A stretch of 64,000 nucleotides of DNA, from the NCBI RefSeq assembly GCF_900198405.1, contig NZ_FZMR01000015.1, forward strand, positions 24,724 to 88,723, read 5' to 3'. Shown here piece by piece: positions 36,969-45,037 of the stretch (position 1 is the first letter of the stretch; each line of letters begins with the position of its first letter). The stretch is from Helicobacter cetorum. Lineage in GTDB: Bacteria; Campylobacterota; Campylobacteria; Campylobacterales; Helicobacteraceae. A model generated the notes under the pieces. It saw only the letters and a list, made by a program, of their open reading frames with translations. It made no database searches and was not told where the DNA came from. A program made the translations under genes and the position numbers.

Positions 36969-38819
36969 GTGCATTCACAAGAAAACCAAGATTCACAAAA
37001 CCCTTTTGATTATCAAACCTTTCTAAGCACTCAAAAAAATAAAAGTGCGTTTGCCGCACTTGTTTTTTTATTCCTTTTTTTACTCTTTTTAATAGTAGCG
37101 TTAATACAAGCGACTTTTCCACGACCCAACATGCCTACCCTAACCATTAGAAAACAAGATATTGCTATTAGAGGCACTATTTATAGTCAGGATGGCTATA
37201 GCCTAGCAAGCTCACAAAAACTCTTCAAGCTAGGTTTTGACACAAGATTCTTAGACCCCGATAAAAAAGATTTTTTTATTGATTTTCTCTCTATCTATAG
37301 CAATATCCCTAAAAAATCTTTAAAAGATGCACTCAATACCAAAGGCTACACCACCCTAGCTTATAATCTCACTCCAAATACAGCTGCTAATCTTAAAGAT
37401 TTGAATAAAAAATTTCTTGCGTATGGAGTCTTTCAAAATTTTAAAGATAAAAACAATAAAATATGGCAAAAGCAAGGCTTAGATATTGAAGTGAGCGGCG
37501 TTTCTAGGCACTACCCTTATAAAAGCAGTTTAGAACCTATTGTTGGTTATGTGCAGAAAAAAGAAGAAGACAAACTCACTCTAACGACAGGTAAAAAAGG
37601 GATTGAAAAAGTTCAAAACAATTCGCTCAATGCCCAACAAAATGGAATCAAAATAGGCAAAAGAGATGTGAGTTTCAATTTTATTCAAAACCGCTCTTAT
37701 GTAGAAAAAAAACGCCTTGATGGCTTTGAAGTGTATTTGAGTATTCCTCTAAAACTCCAACGAGAGATTGAGACCCTACTAGATAAAACTAAAGCCAAAC
37801 ATAAAGCCCAAGAAATTTTAGTAGGCATTATCAACCCTAAAAGTGGGGAAATCCTCTCTTTAGCTACAAGCAATCGCTTTGATCCAAATACAATTAAAAC
37901 AAGCGATTATGAGAGCTTAAATCCAAGCGTAGTTGAAAAAGTTTTTGAACCCGGTAGCACCATCAAGCCCATTGTATATTCCTTACTCTTAGATAAAAAT
38001 CTTATTAAACCCAAAATGCGTATTGATTTAAACAATGGCTTTTATCAACTCGGCAAATACACTATTAAAGATGATTTTATTCCTAGTCAAAAAACCATTA
38101 TAGAAGATATTTTAATAAGGTCTAGCAATGTGGGCATGATAAAAATCAGCAAAAATCTGAGTGCTGAAGATTTCTATAATGGGCTTTTAAACTATGGATT
38201 TGCACAAAAAACAGGCATTGATTTATCTTTAGAAAGTCAAGGAAAAATCCCTCCCTTAAACGCTTTTAAGCGTGAGGTGTTAAAGGGAAGTGTTTCTTAT
38301 GGTTATGGATTGAACGCAACTTTTTTGCAACTTTTAAGGGCTTATGGTGCATTCTCTAATGAAGGCAAATTAGTTACGCCCTACTTAGTGCAAAGAAAGA
38401 CCGCTCCTAATGGCGATATTTATATCCCCACTCAAAAGCCTACTATCCAAGCTATTAGCGACAAGACAGCTCAAAAAATGAAAGAAACCCTGCTTAAAGT
38501 AGTGCGTTATGGCACCGGCAAAGGCGCTCAATTTGATGGGTTATACATAGGGGGAAAAACAGGCACTGCTAGAGTGGCTAAAGGGGGAGGCTATAGCGAA
38601 GAGTCTTATAATAGCTCTTTTTTTGGATTCGCAGAAGATGAAAGACATGTTTTTACCATTGGTGTGGTTATTTTAGGTTCACACGGCAAAGAAGAATACT
38701 ATGCTAGTAAAATTGCAACTCCCATTTTTAAAGATATTACAGAAATTTTAGTGCGTTATCATTATCTAACCCCCTCTATTGCTATTCAAAATACGCTAGA
38801 AAAGCGTTATAAAAAATAG
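36969..38819 (+). CDS. ftsI: penicillin-binding protein 3 / FtsI-type transpeptidase
   Basis: The septal peptidoglycan transpeptidase. The N-terminal anchor is at about residues 26-48. The active Ser lies in EPGSTIKPI near 327, SSNVGMIKIS near 387 supplies the SxN box, and the KTG box is in GGKTGTARVA near 525. The 616-residue length is normal. The start is GTG with G-rich DNA upstream; the N-terminal 25 residues are polar and cytoplasmic. It corresponds to HP1556. In 26695 the next gene is tsf; here an accessory patch follows instead. Confidence 0.94.
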   Translation: MHSQENQDSQNPFDYQTFLSTQKNKSAFAALVFLFLFLLFLIVALIQATFPRPNMPTLTIRKQDIAIRGTIYSQDGYSLASSQKLFKLGFDTRFLDPDKKDFFIDFLSIYSNIPKKSLKDALNTKGYTTLAYNLTPNTAANLKDLNKKFLAYGVFQNFKDKNNKIWQKQGLDIEVSGVSRHYPYKSSLEPIVGYVQKKEEDKLTLTTGKKGIEKVQNNSLNAQQNGIKIGKRDVSFNFIQNRSYVEKKRLDGFEVYLSIPLKLQREIETLLDKTKAKHKAQEILVGIINPKSGEILSLATSNRFDPNTIKTSDYESLNPSVVEKVFEPGSTIKPIVYSLLLDKNLIKPKMRIDLNNGFYQLGKYTIKDDFIPSQKTIIEDILIRSSNVGMIKISKNLSAEDFYNGLLNYGFAQKTGIDLSLESQGKIPPLNAFKREVLKGSVSYGYGLNATFLQLLRAYGAFSNEGKLVTPYLVQRKTAPNGDIYIPTQKPTIQAISDKTAQKMKETLLKVVRYGTGKGAQFDGLYIGGKTGTARVAKGGGYSEESYNSSFFGFAEDERHVFTIGVVILGSHGKEEYYASKIATPIFKDITEILVRYHYLTPSIAIQNTLEKRYKK

Positions 38820-38893
38820 TTAGAGTAAGTATGTTTACAAGATATTTTTGGCACAATAATAAAGTGAAGCCATGAGTTTTAAAGGGAAGTTTT

Positions 38894-39907
38894 ATGTTGG
38901 TCTTTTATAAAAAATGTGTGAATATTTTTGTGCTTTATATGCTTGGACTTTTGAGAAGGTGTTTTCCAAACGCTTTTTGGTTGAATATCTTTAGAATCAT
39001 CAATAGCAGAGCTAGTGGGGCTGATAGCTTGATTATTTCTACGAATATTATTAGCATGATTACTAATAGATTTTATCAAGATAACAGTTGTCTCTTAGGA
39101 GTCAAGATAAAAACCTTCGAATCACTATTGCCAAATAAGAATCGTATTCTAAATATGAGAGCTTGCTTAATACATTTTTGTGATTTTCGTTTTAGTGATT
39201 CGCAAAACCTTCTTTGCTTGGTCTCAGACATGCGTTTCTTGCAGGATTTACATATAAGAACTCCAAGTAATTACAACATAACTCCCTTATTGGATGCAAA
39301 AAGAGTTGTCTTCCATACAACAGAAACAGAAAATGGCACCTATTATTTTGATTTTGGACTTCTACATATCTCAGAAACATATGAGGGCTTTTGGGGAATC
39401 ACTATTAGATACACCAATAGAAATCATAATCAATATCTCTATAAAATGAGTTGTTGTATGACTCCTAAAAATTTTTTACTAGTTAGTAGCATTCAAGGCA
39501 CAAAAGACTTAGAAGAAAAGCATTACCAATTCTTTGCTAAATATTGCAAAACAAGACCCAACCTATTTTTAGTCAAGCTCGCTAAAGAGTTAGGGAAAAT
39601 TTTAGGCTGTTCCAAGTTACTCGGCATCCCTAACAGCGGACAGGTTGCCTATAATTGGTATAATAACTCCCAAGACTACGATAAATTTTTTGCAAGCTGT
39701 GAGGCAAAGCTTATCACACTTGATAACCTCACTTATTGGGAAATCCCTCTCTGTGAAAAAGCTATTGAAGAATACCCTCAAAAACATCGCGCTAAACAAC
39801 GAGCTAGAAGAAAAATTATGCAAGATTTTAGAGAAAAACTACAAAACATGCTTATGATAGACCTACAATTTTCAGCAAATAACCCCCACACACAAAATAT
39901 CTCATAA
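38894..39907 (+). CDS. VirK/YbjX (DUF535) family protein
   Basis: A 337-residue protein with the conserved features of this family: a KMSCCMTPKNFLLVSSIQG-like block near residues 188-206 (sugar-phosphate-binding-like strand followed by the I-Q-G turn), then TRPNLFLVKLAKELGKILGC near 227 and the basic C-terminal region (KHRAKQRARRKI) near 305. Homologues in enteric bacteria and Campylobacter are linked to resistance to antimicrobial peptides and to virulence, but the biochemistry is unknown. AAAGGGAAG precedes the ATG. It lies in an accessory patch at a synteny break. The N-terminus (1-40) is hydrophobic and basic, unlike an export signal. Confidence 0.75.
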   Translation: MLVFYKKCVNIFVLYMLGLLRRCFPNAFWLNIFRIINSRASGADSLIISTNIISMITNRFYQDNSCLLGVKIKTFESLLPNKNRILNMRACLIHFCDFRFSDSQNLLCLVSDMRFLQDLHIRTPSNYNITPLLDAKRVVFHTTETENGTYYFDFGLLHISETYEGFWGITIRYTNRNHNQYLYKMSCCMTPKNFLLVSSIQGTKDLEEKHYQFFAKYCKTRPNLFLVKLAKELGKILGCSKLLGIPNSGQVAYNWYNNSQDYDKFFASCEAKLITLDNLTYWEIPLCEKAIEEYPQKHRAKQRARRKIMQDFREKLQNMLMIDLQFSANNPHTQNIS

Positions 39908-40100
39908 TCTCTCTTTTTATGATATCTTAAAAGTTTTTTTGACTGCCCTTTTGTATAAGACTTACTGATTTAAATTTTTTTAATTAAATGAATTGAAAAC
40001 CTATCTTATAAATTCTTATATATTTTACGAGATTGTTTAAACTTGTAATTCCCCAATCTTTTGCAAAACAACACGCCTTTAATTTTAAAGTCTATTTAAG

Positions 40101-40163
40101 CTAAGCCTAAGCCTAAGCCTAAGCCTAAGCCTAAGCCTAAGCCTAAGCCTAAGCCTAAGCCTA
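40101..40163 (+). repeat. hexanucleotide tandem array, CTAAGC x 10.5
   Basis: Perfect head-to-tail copies with no interruptions, in the gap between the VirK-family gene and the membrane protein gene, 42 bases upstream of the latter's ATG. The unit length of six keeps the helical phase shifting by about half a turn per copy, so copy-number change could tune a promoter. Confidence 0.95.
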
Positions 40164-40205
40164 TTATACTCAAAGTTTTATAAAATCATCAAAAGAGTGT
40201 TAAAA

Positions 40206-41000
40206 ATGAATGTTTTAATTAGATTGTGCTTTATTTTTCTGATTGGATTTTTTAGTTACAATAAAACCTTAAATGCAACAACAATTCCGTCTCTTGATTC
40301 TATCGTCTCTCACATACAAATCACTGCTAGTCTTTCAGAAGCCCTATCAAATGGATTTAAATGGTTTGAAAGGCACCCACAAATTCCTAGAATTGGAGCT
40401 TATCAGTTCAACAAGTGGCATCATAAAAATTACGACAGCAATGATACTGACTATACTCTAACCATTGTCATTATTGTTTGTGTTGTAGCAATTATTCTTA
40501 TTATTGTTTTTATAAGGAACATATTGCTACATTTAATTTTTATGGCATCTCTTATAGGATTTTCATTGATGTATATGGTGGGTTTTTATTATCTCTATGA
40601 TTACCCTTTTTTTGATTACATGAGCGATTGTTATGAATCCTTTTCTGCATGTTATCCGCATAGCTTAGAGCTAATCCCTGCTCTTATGCGATATTCACTC
40701 GTTCATCCTGCAATCAAACTTCTCACTTACTTCAATATCGCAATCACTCCTAGCATTATTATGTCTCTTGCTTGGGTGTGTATAGCATTTTATTTTTGGC
40801 TGTTGCTATCTCTTTTAAATGAAATAATATTTAATTATTGCGACAGAATTCTAAAAAAATATTCACATTTTTTCTTAGGGTCAATACATCGTTTGCTCGG
40901 TGGTTTTGGGATCGCTACATTTCTTAGCATACTTTGTTGCTACGCTCTATTGGTAATGGAATACCAACTGGCATATGGACACACCAAACAGGAGGATTAA
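40206..41000 (+). CDS. unknown multi-pass membrane protein, C-terminus apparently frameshifted
   Basis: 265 codons with an N-terminal signal-like helix (about 3-22), a polar stretch to about 80, then roughly five hydrophobic helices. I do not recognise the family. I prefer the ATG at 40206, which has AAAAGAG at a proper distance; a GTG three codons earlier is possible. The frame ends at 41000 with a polar tail, but a coding-like continuation with a further membrane helix lies in another frame downstream (see next entry). The product is therefore probably truncated, or the gene switches by frame. It is found with a hexamer repeat and a VirK-family gene. Confidence 0.6.
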   Translation: MNVLIRLCFIFLIGFFSYNKTLNATTIPSLDSIVSHIQITASLSEALSNGFKWFERHPQIPRIGAYQFNKWHHKNYDSNDTDYTLTIVIIVCVVAIILIIVFIRNILLHLIFMASLIGFSLMYMVGFYYLYDYPFFDYMSDCYESFSACYPHSLELIPALMRYSLVHPAIKLLTYFNIAITPSIIMSLAWVCIAFYFWLLLSLLNEIIFNYCDRILKKYSHFFLGSIHRLLGGFGIATFLSILCCYALLVMEYQLAYGHTKQED

Positions 41001-41110
41001 TAAGCACAATTGGTCTTGTTGCGTGGGGAGTGATTGTATATTTCTTAGTAATCGAAAAGAAACAAGAACAGCAACCCCCTAAAGAAGACAATCAAAAACA
41101 ACAGCTTTGA
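40928..41110 (+). pseudogene. out-of-frame C-terminal remnant of the membrane protein gene
   Basis: This frame has no ATG yet reads like protein: IGNGIPTGIWTHQTGG, a membrane helix (LISTIGLVAWGVIVYFLVIE) and a charged Lys/Gln/Glu tail, then TGA at 41108. Joining it to the upstream frame around 40945-40955 gives a smooth sequence. The shift equals loss of one base or gain of two. It could instead be a real small overlapping gene with a TTG start near 40934. Confidence 0.5.
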
Positions 41111-41284
41111 TTATCTCGTATGCTTATCGTTTTTGAAAGACTTAACAAAACAATTAAGACCCATTAAATTACTTTAATAAAATATATCTATAAATTTTAT
41201 CTTAACATTATTCAATCAAATTAAGCACTCAATTTGCTTAAAAGTTCACTCTTGAACTAAAAACTTAGAAATTCTAAGGGGTTC

Positions 41285-42211
41285 TTAAGGGTTCATTTTG
41301 TCTTTTAATGCCCTTTCTAACCAATCAAGCATTTCTGCAAGCACTTCTTCTCTGCTATGTTCGTTAAAAATCTCATGCCTTAAACCACCAAAAAGCTTTG
41401 CAGACACATTAGAAACCCCTTGTTTTTGTAAGCGTTCCATAGCTTTAATCACGCCTTTAGAAAATTCTCCTGCCACATCATCAGCCCCACTCACAAGCAA
41501 CACTTTCAAATCCTTAGGCACTTTCTCAAAGCGAGAAAAACACCGCCTAGTCCCCACCAATAGATTATAAAAACTATTGCTCGTGAAGTTAAAACGGCAC
41601 AACGAATCATTCATATATGCTTCAACAACTCGCTCGTTTTTACAAAGCCAGCTCCCCTTTAACCCCCCACCAAAACGCTTGACTCTAGAGCGGCTAGAAA
41701 AAATCTTGCCCATATCCCATGGATAGTCAATTTTTAATAATTTGGCTAAGCCAACCACTACAATACCAACTTGTATCATTAAAATAGGTGAGGGCGTTCC
41801 GGTTAAAATTAAAGCATCCGGCTTAAATCCCCTTTGAGTTAAACGCCTAGAGAGTAATGAACCCATGCTATGCCCCAATAAAACATGCTTGTGATTAGGA
41901 AATTCTTTTTTGATAATACGACTAAACTCTTCTAAATCACTTACCGCTTGCTCAAAACCATTCTTACCCATTTCGCCCAAAAAAATATCGCTTTTATTAA
42001 TGCTCTTGCCATGCCCTCTATGGTCATTAATAAACACATCATAACCCCTAGAACATAATTCTTCGCATAGCCAAGCATAACGCTCTTTATGCTCCATCAT
42101 GCCATGAGCGATTTGCACCACCACGCCGATAGGATTTTTTGGAATGTATTGACTATAGTGGATTTCTAGATTGGAGGTGCTACTAAAGCGTAAATCAGTT
42201 TTTTCTAACAT
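41285..42211 (-). CDS. alpha/beta hydrolase, monoacylglycerol lipase / lysophospholipase-like
   Basis: The N-terminal VVQIAHGMMEHKERY near residue 31 supplies the oxyanion HG motif, the nucleophile elbow is GHSMGS near 113, the acid lies in VSGADDVAGEF near 241 and the His in LRHEIFNEH near 274. This is the serine aminopeptidase S33/Hydrolase_4 family that includes PldB-like lysophospholipases and monoglyceride lipases. There is no signal peptide, so it acts in the cytoplasm or at the membrane face. AGGGAAT precedes the ATG. It is transcribed convergently with the accessory genes and lies next to petC. Confidence 0.87.
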   Translation of the reverse strand: MLEKTDLRFSSTSNLEIHYSQYIPKNPIGVVVQIAHGMMEHKERYAWLCEELCSRGYDVFINDHRGHGKSINKSDIFLGEMGKNGFEQAVSDLEEFSRIIKKEFPNHKHVLLGHSMGSLLSRRLTQRGFKPDALILTGTPSPILMIQVGIVVVGLAKLLKIDYPWDMGKIFSSRSRVKRFGGGLKGSWLCKNERVVEAYMNDSLCRFNFTSNSFYNLLVGTRRCFSRFEKVPKDLKVLLVSGADDVAGEFSKGVIKAMERLQKQGVSNVSAKLFGGLRHEIFNEHSREEVLAEMLDWLERALKDKMNP

Positions 42212-42313
42212 TATTAATTCCCTATAAAACTTAACAATAGATTTTTTATAAAGCTTGATTGTAACACAAAAGCAAAAAGAATAATTAAAAAATAAACCCC
42301 CTCCCTTAAAGCC

Positions 42314-43162
42314 TTAATGCACCTCACTCCAAACTTTTCTCTTCCAAGCATAAGCTAAGAAAGCTAGCACAGCAAAGAAAATCATAATCTTAATGCCCAA
42401 AGTATTCCTCTCATGCTTTTTGCTATCGCCTGCTTTTTCCAAATAAGAAATGACTTGTTTTTGAGCCTTTTCATTCAATCCCACTCTAGGCATGGCTGTG
42501 CCATGCAAGAGTTTTTGTGGGTCATTGATGAAAATATTTAACCCATGCTCGCCCTTAGCCCTAATCATCATGGATAAATCAGGCACTTCAGAGCCTAAAT
42601 AGTGCCGCAAGTCTTTAGCGTTACTGAAAGCTTTGTCTTTAGCGTAATCTAGGCTATGGCATCTTTGACAGCTTTGAGCAAACACTTCCTTATCACTCAA
42701 CTTTTCAGGCAAGATAGAAACAAGATACGCCACAATATCACTCAAATCTTTATCGCTAAATTGACTAAATGCCGGCATAGGATAGGGCTTCTCATCATTG
42801 AATTTATGGCTCAACTTCGCTGCTTTCACAGGGTCTTTGATAAAGTGGGCTAAGAAGTTTAAATCTAGAACCCCAGCAATATGGCTTAAATCCGGTGGCA
42901 CAACCCCAAAAGAGCTACTCTCACTAATAGGAGCTGGAATATTTTGAGACTTAATGCCATGGCAAGCGGTGCAATTCTCTGCTACAAGTTGCTTACCTTT
43001 ATTAACATCGCCATTTTTTAAATCAATAGGCTCTAAGTCCTTGAAAGCAAAGTCTGCTGGAGCAACTTTAGGATGCATTACAGAGTGTGCATAAGGCTCA
43101 ACCCCATAATAAATCACCCCTATAACAACAATAAGCAAAACTAAAATTTTAAACTCTCTCAT
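42314..43162 (-). CDS. petC: ubiquinol-cytochrome c reductase, di-haem cytochrome c1 subunit
   Basis: Carries electrons from the Rieske centre to cytochrome c. Two haem-binding motifs are visible, CTACH near residue 65 and CQRCH near 165, as in the di-haem c-type subunit of epsilonproteobacterial bc1 complexes. There is an N-terminal anchor (about 7-22) and a C-terminal membrane helix (about 258-275). It corresponds to HP1538. Its ATG overlaps the petB stop by ATGA. It is the last gene of petA-petB-petC. Confidence 0.95.
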   Translation of the reverse strand: MREFKILVLLIVVIGVIYYGVEPYAHSVMHPKVAPADFAFKDLEPIDLKNGDVNKGKQLVAENCTACHGIKSQNIPAPISESSSFGVVPPDLSHIAGVLDLNFLAHFIKDPVKAAKLSHKFNDEKPYPMPAFSQFSDKDLSDIVAYLVSILPEKLSDKEVFAQSCQRCHSLDYAKDKAFSNAKDLRHYLGSEVPDLSMMIRAKGEHGLNIFINDPQKLLHGTAMPRVGLNEKAQKQVISYLEKAGDSKKHERNTLGIKIMIFFAVLAFLAYAWKRKVWSEVH

Positions 43163-44397
43163 CTAACACCCCCTTGTTTCTTTCTCTCAGCTATCGTAAT
43201 AATAGGTAGCACCACAAAGAAAAGGGCTAGGAAAGTTACTGAACCAGCTAGGCCGATGTATTTGCTTGCTCCAAGTGGTGGCAATTTGCCATAGATAGTT
43301 AAAACAATCATATCAATAATCAATAACCAAAACCACACCATAAAGGCGGGGCGTTTGTGTGCAGGGGCGACTACTTGACTTCTGTCTAAGAAAGGAAGCA
43401 AGAAGAAAATCACTTGTGCCACACCAAAGGCTGCTAGACCTAGATCTGCATTGAAGAAAAAGCCCCTTAAGACTTCATAGCTCCACAAGAAATACCACTC
43501 AGGGTAAATATGGGGGGGAGTTTTAAGGCTATTAGCTCTTTCAAAGTTGATAGGATCCATAGCAAAATCATAGTGGTAGCACACCAAATAAAAGAAAAAG
43601 ACCATGAACGCACAAACCACAAAAATATCCTTAGACAAGAATACCGGCCAAAAAGGAATGACTTTAGATTCTTTTTTCTTGCCTTCAATGAATTTTTTCT
43701 CTTCTAGTTCAAAGTCAATTTCTTCGCCTTCTTGGTTATTGACATGCGGAATTCTTAAAGAGTAAAAATGCACCCCAATGAGTAAAATGATTGTAATAGG
43801 CAGCAAAAACACATGGAGCATAAAAAAGCGTGTTAAAGTCGCATCAGCTACAACATAATTACCCCTAATCCATTCAACCACATCAGCCCCAATGAAAGGA
43901 ATGCCCCCAAATAGGTTTGTAATAACAGTGGCTGCCCAATAGCTCATCTGCCCCCAAGGTAACATATACCCACTAAAGGCTTCTGCACTAAAGACTACAA
44001 ACAAAATCATCCCACTAATCCAAATCATCTCACGACCCTTTTTATAAGAGCCATAATAAATCGCTACAAACATATGGATATAAATGATAACAAAAATCAT
44101 GCTCGCTGCCGTAGCATGCATGTGTCTCCAAAGCCAGCCATAAGCCACTTCTTGCATGATAGTGAAATTCACGCTATCAAACGCCATTTTCGCATCAGGC
44201 TTATAATACATAAGTAGGAAAATCCCTGAAACTACAAGCGTGCCAAAAAGGGTTAGTAAAATAACCCCCATTGCCCATAAGAAATTGATATTCTTAGGAA
44301 TCCAATATTCAGTCATTAGCACTTTAAGAAGTTTATTAGTGCCAAGACGCATATCCAGCCATTCACCTAAATTCTTTGCTTTTTTTATTTCTGCCAT
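43159..44397 (-). CDS. petB: ubiquinol-cytochrome c reductase, cytochrome b subunit
   Basis: The membrane core of complex III that oxidises menaquinol. It has 412 residues with eight or more helices. The paired haem ligands lie in GWLWRHMHATAA near 88 and in RFFMLHVFLLP near 190, and the quinol-site PEWY motif is near 300 (HIYPEWYFLWSYE). It corresponds to HP1539. The 12-base gap to petA and overlap with petC indicate one operon. Confidence 0.97.
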   Translation of the reverse strand: MAEIKKAKNLGEWLDMRLGTNKLLKVLMTEYWIPKNINFLWAMGVILLTLFGTLVVSGIFLLMYYKPDAKMAFDSVNFTIMQEVAYGWLWRHMHATAASMIFVIIYIHMFVAIYYGSYKKGREMIWISGMILFVVFSAEAFSGYMLPWGQMSYWAATVITNLFGGIPFIGADVVEWIRGNYVVADATLTRFFMLHVFLLPITIILLIGVHFYSLRIPHVNNQEGEEIDFELEEKKFIEGKKKESKVIPFWPVFLSKDIFVVCAFMVFFFYLVCYHYDFAMDPINFERANSLKTPPHIYPEWYFLWSYEVLRGFFFNADLGLAAFGVAQVIFFLLPFLDRSQVVAPAHKRPAFMVWFWLLIIDMIVLTIYGKLPPLGASKYIGLAGSVTFLALFFVVLPIITIAERKKQGGVR

Positions 44398-44409
44398 TTA
44401 GCTCTCTCC

Positions 44410-44913
44410 TTATGCTTTGCCCATCATTTTCTTATACTCAGCTCCTGCCTCACCAAAAGTGATTTTAGTGCCTTCAATTTTAAAAGGCGGAATATCAAAA
44501 GGGCGTGGGGGGGGAGTGCCGGCAATATTCACGCCATTAGAAGTGAAACGCCCCCCATGGCATGGACATAAAAAGCCTTTTTCTTCATTTTCATAGGTAG
44601 GAATACAACCTAAATGCGTGCAGATTTGAATGGCTGTAGTAAAAACGCTATCGCCGATTTTAAAATCACGCTTTTCATTAAAGCTCTCTTTTTTAGAACG
44701 CTTGAGAATATAAACCGGTTTCCCACGCCACTCTATTGTAGAAAACTGCCCCTCTTGCATACTAGCTACATCTATAGTCGTAAAACCTGCTGAAACAACG
44801 CTTGGAAGTGGGTCCCAAGTCTTTTTCATCGCTACTAGACTAGCTACTGCTCCTATGGCTGTAACACTAGCAAGGCTCATTCCTAAAAAATCACGCCTTT
44901 TAATATCTGCCAT
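44410..44913 (-). CDS. petA: ubiquinol-cytochrome c reductase, Rieske iron-sulfur subunit
   Basis: Takes the first electron from quinol. The N-terminus carries a Tat motif (KRRDFLGMS) and a membrane anchor. The two cluster-binding boxes are CTHLGCIP near residue 98 and CPCHGGRF near 116. The 167-residue length is normal. It corresponds to HP1540. AAGGAG lies upstream of the ATG. The coding strand has a C8 run at 44507-44514 encoding Pro-Pro-Pro, a possible slippage site in an essential gene. Confidence 0.97.
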   Translation of the reverse strand: MADIKRRDFLGMSLASVTAIGAVASLVAMKKTWDPLPSVVSAGFTTIDVASMQEGQFSTIEWRGKPVYILKRSKKESFNEKRDFKIGDSVFTTAIQICTHLGCIPTYENEEKGFLCPCHGGRFTSNGVNIAGTPPPRPFDIPPFKIEGTKITFGEAGAEYKKMMGKA

Positions 44914-45037
44914 GACTAAAAACTCCTTAATGACTTAATTACCTTTTAACGAATAAAGGCATAGCAAACGACTATTTTACAACAAACTCTCTTAATAATC
45001 TTTTTAAAATGAAAAGTTAAGCCTAAAATAAACGCTT

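Noticed and set aside
40101..40163. The hexamer array as a CRISPR or telomere-like element
   Set aside because: There are no spacers and no cas genes nearby, and the copies are directly adjacent. A short microsatellite in a circular chromosome explains it.
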